Shown: positions 58,354 to 64,000 of the stretch, piece by piece
Layout of the letters: every line of letters begins with the position of its first letter
Numbering within the stretch: position 1 is the stretch's first letter
Origin: Steromphala cineraria
Taxonomy: Eukaryota > Mollusca > Gastropoda > Trochida > Trochidae
Length of the DNA: 64,000 nt
Reading direction: 5' to 3'
Assembly (NCBI GenBank): GCA_916613615.1
Contig: OU744720.1
Coordinates: 77,961,338-78,025,337, forward strand
Notes under the pieces: model-generated
What the model saw: the letters and a program-made list of their open reading frames with translations, nothing else
Databases searched by the model: none
Told to the model about the DNA's origin: nothing
Position numbers and translations under genes: made by a program

Positions 58354-61300
58354 CTATTTACCAAAAATCGAGCCTAACTTCTTAACAGGGCTTAATAAAC
58401 ACTTTGTAAGCATTGATTTAAATCCACTACATTCTTTTCTCAGTTTGGCTTTCATTTCCTCCTCTTCACTCCTATAGTCCTGATAATTCTGATCTCTGTA
58501 CTCCTCGGCTTGATTACCCTGATTTCTGTACTCATCGGCTCGATTACCCTGGTTCCTGTACCTTCTAGCACGGTTATCCTGCTCTCTAAAAGCTCTTGCC
58601 TTATAACCCTGACCTCTTAACCCTCTGGCTTGGTTACCCTGATCTCTAACTCCTCTGGCTGGGTTACCCTGATCTCTAAACCCTCTTTCCGGGTTACCTT
58701 GACCTCTTAACCCTCTGGCTTGGTTACCGTGACTTCTCAACCCTCTGGCTTGGTTACCGTGACTTCTCAACCCTCTGGCTGGGTTACCTTGATCTCTTAA
58801 CCCTCTTGCTTGTCCATCACGGCTTCTTAATTTTCTGGCTGGGTAACCTTGGCCTCTAAACCCATTGACTTTATTATCCTGTTTTTGAAACCTTCTGACA
58901 CGATTCAATAGGTGTTCGTACGGCTTTGCTTGATTATCCTGCTCTTTAAAATGTCTTGCTTTGTAATCCTGTCTAGCGTGGTTGCCCTGTTCTCCAAACA
59001 CTCTGGCTTGATTGCCTTGGTTCCTAAACCCTTCAGTTTGATTGCCTTGATTCCTATACCCTCTCGCTTGATTGCCTTGGTTCCTTAATCCTTTAGTTTG
59101 ATTGCCGTGGTTTCTAAACCCTCTAGCTTGATTGCCTTGGTTCCTTAATCCTTTAGCTTGATTTATCCGGTCTCTTAACCTTTCGGCTAGTTTGCCCCGA
59201 TCTCTATTTCCCACTGCTTGGTTGTCCAGTCGTTTGAACCCTTTGGCATTTTTACCCTGATCTTTTAACCCTTTGGCTGAATTATCCTGGTCACGTGACT
59301 CTCTTTCTCGAATACCTTGGTCTCTAATCATTCCTACTTGATTACCTCTGTCTCTGAATCTATTGGCTCGATTATCCTGGTATCTTAACCCTTTGGCTTG
59401 GTTATCCTGATTTTTAATCAATCTGGCTTGGTTACCCTGGTTCTTAAACATTCCTTCTTGGTTAGTCTGATCTCTATACCCTATGTTGTCGTTGCCCTGC
59501 TTTTTAGAATCTTCTATGTGTTTTAAAAAGTTTTTGGCAAGAACACTATGGTCTTTAAAATCCCTTTTGTTACTCTTTCTTTTAGACTGTTCGGAATGAT
59601 TACTATAGTTGCTCAATCCTCTTGTTTCATTACTTTTGGTTATAAAACTTCCAGCTTGAACCACCTCTTCTGATAATCTACCTGCGTGTTTCCTTCCATG
59701 CCTCAATTCTTTAACTTTCTTTAACTTTTCCCTTAACTTTTCCCTTAACTTTTCCTTTAATGCACCGTTATACATCCTACTTTGATGATAATTATTTCCC
59801 AACTTTCCGTGTTGACGTCGTAACCTTCTTTCTTGATATCGTAACCTACCTGCTTGATTAACCTGTTTTCGTATTCCATTGTTATTGATTTGATTACCAC
59901 TTTTTCTAAGGTCATTTCTTGGGTTATCCAGATCTCTAAAACTTCGAGATTGGTTCGTCTTAAAAATTTCTCTAGCCGCATTTTTGCTGTCACCCTGACC
60001 CCCTTCTGAGGTCTTCAGCACCGCCACATGATCGTAATTGTCTGCCCCTTGATGTTGGTTAGTAGTTCTGTCTGTTGTTTCAATACTTATAACCCCGTGT
60101 ACTGTTGCTTTTGTAACGCTGTCTGGAATTCCTCCTACTTCATTAGTAAAATCTGGATAACTCGAGTTTTCAGATTGAGGAGATACCAATTTTCTAGCTT
60201 GGTCAGTGATTTCTTTAAATGCTTCACTTTGCCTTATTTGATCTTTGATCCGTTTGGGGCGGCTTGTAATGTCTTCAAATCTTTTTTCATGACTAGTAGA
60301 GTATTTAAACTCCTGGTTTTTATTTTTTGGGTATTTACGTTTATCAGAGAGATGTCTGAATTTTTGTTCTGTGAAAGGTCTAGTTGTAGTGTTTTTACCT
60401 GTGTAACCTTCTGGTTGATTGGTGTGGTGAACGAAACCTTCCAGTTGATATGAACCATTTTTGGCCGTGTTGCTAAAACGATGGACGAACTCTCGAAAAT
60501 CACCAGTACGTTGTGTAAAGCCCGCACGTTGAGTAGTCTTGTCTGTGAATCCTCTAGGCTGATAGGAAGAAGGAGTGACGATTCTGGGTTGAACAGAACG
60601 ACCTGTGAACCCCCTTCGTTGACCTGTTAACTCTTCATGATGATTAGTAGGACTTGTAACGTCCCTTGGTAGATGTTTGCTACCTGTGGACCAGTTGCCT
60701 TGTTTAGTATGACCTGTGAACACCCTGGATCTAGTGGTACGTTGGGTAGGAAGTATTGGTAGGTTTGTGCGGCCTGTGAAGACGGATCCTTGATTGGTGG
60801 AGCCTGGAAGATCTCTTGGTCGATTGTTAGCGCCTAAAAGGTGTCTTGGTTGATTGGTCAGATGTGTAGGAAGTTTCGGCTGATGTGTACGGCTTGTGGA
60901 GACTTTTGGTTGATGATAACTGTCTATTGTCTGTCCAACTAGCCCATCACTGTTTCTTGAGTCTGCAAGTAGACAGCAAATAACCATACGCGGTTAAACT
61001 TCATGTATAAATTCATGTATCACGCATAACCTTAATTGATACCAAATACTTATAAGTGCAATCATGGTAGCGTATATTCATAATCCCTGCTATTTATATA
61101 TTGTTGCTTTATTTAAGGAAGAATCACACTCGGAGAAAAATCGGTTATTACATGCAAATTAAACTGTAACTAGAAAACGAAAAATGTCATTGTTGGAGTA
61201 CTCATATTTCCAATAACATCAATATTTGTTTCCATAGCGGTAGAAAACTAAATCTGATAAAGATTTTCCTTCAGATCGGAGTCCTATTAAATCTTTATAA

Positions 61301-62002
61301 ACGGGAAAATAAACTTCAAGAAGTTCCTTTATTCTTTAAGCAAAAGAGCGACTTTTGAATGATGGGCTCACAAAGGCGGTATATATCACTTTAAATGTCA
61401 TTGTTGGAGAACTCATATTTCCAATAACATCAATATTTGTTTCCATAGCGGTAGAAAACTAAATCTGATAAAGATTTTCCTTCAGATCGGAGTCCTATTA
61501 AATCTTTATAAACGGGAAAATAAACTTCAAGAAGTTCCTTTATTCTTTAAGCAAAAGAACGACTTTTGAATGATGGGCTCACAAAGGCGGTATATATCAC
61601 TTTAATGTTAGGGGCCAAATTGAATAAAATGTTAAGTAAATGATGAACATATTAATGAAGTGACATAGAAACATTGATTACACGTTTCTGTAATATACAA
61701 TTTTATGCTACAAACCCATTGCCATGTTGATACCATCAGCCCTCTTTATCAAACACAGGTTTCCGTTGCTTCGGGAATCTGCTTGGATCTTCGGATATGT
61801 TGAGAGAGACCGACATTGTCCGCTGTAGAATGAGATCCTGCCACAAGGTGTAGAGAGCACACACTGCACAGCACAGTCGAGTCTTGATCTGGAGGTCCAG
61901 GACTGGAGAGGAGACTTTCTGATACTTGAACATCTGCCTCTCGAGAACTTCGTGGAGCTTGTGGACGGGTCTGCAGGGACACTCTCACTCGCAACCATCA
62001 AA
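58354..62002 (-). CDS. Gene C: PAN-like module plus 10-residue NQAR repeats (partial 5')
   Basis: Exon 62002-61734 (acceptor 'caatccacag', donor GATG|gtatca) enters in phase 2 and encodes the six-Cys PAN/Apple-like module with the same spacing as genes A and B. It leaves in phase 1 and joins exon 60962-58354 (acceptor 'gctgtctacttgcag'), 868 further residues. This exon opens with a Thr/Pro/Arg-rich section (units like FTGRTNQPR, roughly the first 170 residues) and passes through a degenerate charged middle. It then gives about 30 units of a 10-residue repeat (NQARGLRNQG, GNQARGFRNH), and ends with an unrepeated tail rich in Glu/Lys with two Cys (MLTKCLLSPVKKLGSIFGK). Strongly basic. The missing first exon(s) lie between 62.0 kb and beyond the right edge. 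Function unknown; secretion is inferred from the PAN module. Confidence 0.78.
58480..59480 (-). repeat. 30-bp coding minisatellite of gene C
   Basis: Units of about 30 bp ('ctggcttggttaccctgatc', 'tctaaaccct' and variants on plus) encode NQARGLR-type decapeptides. They are best conserved at 58600-59170 and more diverged on both sides. Length changes preserve the frame. Confidence 0.9.
61184..61605. repeat. 211-bp tandem duplication in the gene C intron
   Basis: Two nearly identical copies starting with 'atgtcattgttggag' at 61184 and 61395 and ending with 'gcggtatatatcacttta'. They lie between the PAN-like exon and the repeat exon of gene C and differ at very few positions, so the duplication is recent. 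Confidence 0.92.
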
Positions 62003-62326
62003 CTGTGGATTGACATTATTATCACATTGTAAATAAATGCAATGGGATCAACGTCAACAAATTTCAAAATAATCCTTTTCTGTTTAAACATTAAGTGAAT
62101 AGTTCTAATATTTGCCTCTGAACATGCACAGTTTTCAATGGAAATCAACTAGGAAAAGGAAGTAAAAGTGTACAGAGTTTTGCATATTTAGAAGACTATA
62201 CAAAATAACCAGCTTATTTTAACTAAAAGAGATACTCAAATTGGTTTTCAAAATAAAAAGTCTGTCTAATTCTCAACTTCAATCCCTTTTGTGTTGATTC
62301 CGAGGAATAGAATATAAAAAATATTG

Positions 62327-62659
62327 TCTCTATCGGGGCTCGAACCATTCGGGATATCCTCTCCGTCTCGGTCTGAATGCACCCACCTCTATCGCGTGTT
62401 GCTATAACCAGTTTAGCGCAGACAAACCCAGTCGTAAGCTATCCAAGCACATCCTCGTTTTTAAATAGCGTTTAGCAGCGATTATGTATAACGAATGGTA
62501 CACTGGAGTTACCTGCCCCTAGCATGATATCGAAGCTTTTACTGCGCTCCTTTCGATTGAATAGATGAGCTTGTGTCAGAACATGCCGGTAATAAGGGTG
62601 CTTTCAGACTGGGAATGAGAGGAAAGCCGGGCTGGGTGAGGTTCGAACCCCGCTAGAGA
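62327..62659. repeat. Inverted pair of tRNA-like B boxes (possible SINE or TIR element)
   Basis: The left end 'tctctatcggggctcgaacc' and right end 'ggttcgaaccccgctagaga' are inverted repeats, each holding a GGTTCGA-nn-CC B-box-like sequence of a polymerase III promoter. No clear A box or tRNA fold was found, so a functional tRNA is unlikely. It may be a tRNA-derived SINE or a TIR element. Confidence 0.5.
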
Positions 62660-64000
62660 TAATATGTTTACACTTTTTCCCTCGAATCACAGTCGATTTT
62701 AATCAGATTGGAAAATAAACAGCCTCGTGATATGTGCAAAAATGTCGAAACTGGAATAACATTTACATGCATGCTTGTCTAATATAATACAGCAAACACT
62801 TTTGACTCAAAACTTTTTGGCTTCATCAGATGAATCGGATAATTTTGGCTGATTTTACTCCTTGATGTTATCCTTTGCCTTTCGCTCATCATCGCGACCA
62901 AATATCTTCATGTAATCATTCTACCAACCGATCAGCTCGAATGAAGACATTTTCGGGATCAGTTGGTTCTTCGCGATCAAAGACACCATTGGTTAAATTA
63001 AGCATGGTTGACTCAACAACCAGAGTATAGCTTTAACTCAATATAAATGATATTTGACACTTTTAAAACACCATTTAAACCGAATAAGTGTATCAATGTT
63101 TTTCTTTAGACCTCTGAATAAACTACATGCAGTGAGCACAGCAAAACCTATTGGGATAATAGTATTCACATAATCTGTATCGATGTCATGCAGGCCAGGA
63201 AAACAACACGGTCAGTTGAAGACTTACCCTAGAGAAAGTATGGCTTGGATCACCTTTGTGATAACCATTTTGTCTTTCGTAATTCTTTACCTGGACATTT
63301 GTATGGTGTTTCTTAAATGGTCACACACTTATATATTCATTCATACCCACGTACGATTGATTCCAATTAAAGATTTAAGCTATTAATCATGTATAAGAAG
63401 ATAAGATTTTGAATTAATATACTATGGATACCAAATCTACTCTTTTTGTATTCCTCATTATTTTTTTTCAAATCTAAATTTGTTAAATGAAAATTAAATA
63501 AACTGACAGGTAAAAGAAACTACAAACTTCAGTTAGATTTATCAAAAGTAAGGTTTTCAATTATAACTATAGCGTGTTTGATGACCTGATTAAACAAAGA
63601 TATTTAACAAAACATGAACCAGAAAACAATTTGTCTTTTCAAACTACTGTAAAAATGTGTGACTGTGAACGTGTGATAACACATTACTTCATGTCTTTTA
63701 GATATAAGATAAATTTAAACAAGCTTTTGTTTGTATTTGTTTTTTGCCTGCGGTTTAGATACTTACAGTAGAACACAACAAAATGGAAAATCATGTTATT
63801 TTCAATCAGTTTTTGTTTTCAGCCATTTCTTAAACCATATTCATTAAAAAAGCGACTTTCACTTAACAGGTAAGTTGACTTTTAAGACCCTCATAGGAGG
63901 TCATTTCTGGTTTTATCGATAAAAAAATAGTTAAGTTGTTAAACTTTATTTTAACATAGCCCCTTTGACATTTACCATGTCATAGCTTTTTAACATCTTT
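62660..64000. other. Right-hand stretch upstream of gene C
   Basis: No signal-peptide exon for gene C could be identified here by reading the minus strand from each ATG. A plus-strand acceptor/donor pair near 63823-63870 bounds a 47-bp open segment, too little to call. Confidence 0.35.

Noticed and set aside
63823..63870. Plus-strand 47-bp open segment between an acceptor and a consensus donor
   Set aside because: Too short, on the opposite strand to all other genes, and with no neighbouring exon.

Overview
The window is AT-rich animal genomic DNA. It has GT-AG introns, long gene-poor stretches and many small transposons, and no bacterial-style gene packing. Several dispersed repeats (the 'tctcccgccac...ggatatagg...tccgtccg' type near 18.97 kb and the 'gacggacgccggac...catcgggcc' type near 58.0 kb) look like repeats common in molluscs, probably bivalves. 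That placement is inference. All convincing protein-coding genes lie on the minus strand.

Layout. 1-15.8 kb is non-coding: an 81-bp tandem repeat at the left edge, a 21-bp/107-bp satellite at 2.9-3.7 kb and scattered MITEs. 15.86-23.93 kb holds a six-exon gene recognised as REC114, a meiotic double-strand-break factor; its exons join in phase 0 to give 220 residues, and two of its introns carry minisatellites. 24-32.9 kb is repeat-rich: a Mutator-like non-autonomous element carrying a nested L1/Tx1-type LINE fragment, and a second 5'-truncated LINE that abuts the next gene.

32.9-62.0 kb is the most interesting part: three tandem, same-strand paralogous genes (A, B, C in order of increasing coordinate). 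Each has a roughly 269-bp exon encoding a six-cysteine PAN/Apple-like module (Cys spacing 18-3-5-9-19), entered in phase 2, followed by one very long terminal exon of low-complexity, Arg/Gln/Asn/Gly-rich tandem repeats. The PAN-like exons are almost identical in DNA, while the repeat exons have diverged strongly. All three repeat types can nevertheless be reduced to the same 10-residue register (roughly xRGxRxQGNQ). Gene A carries about 74 units of exactly 60 bp with no indels and is open in two minus-strand frames. The frame set by splicing has one internal TAA. I did not recognise the family. Secreted structural, adhesive or matrix proteins are a reasonable guess, but no signal-peptide exon was identified.

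Mobile DNA is abundant and often resolvable to the base: three copies of one Mutator-like element with 8-9 bp target duplications, two further palindromic families with 9-bp duplications, six copies of a TTAA-flanked (piggyBac-type) MITE, a decayed Tc1-like transposase and two LINE fragments.
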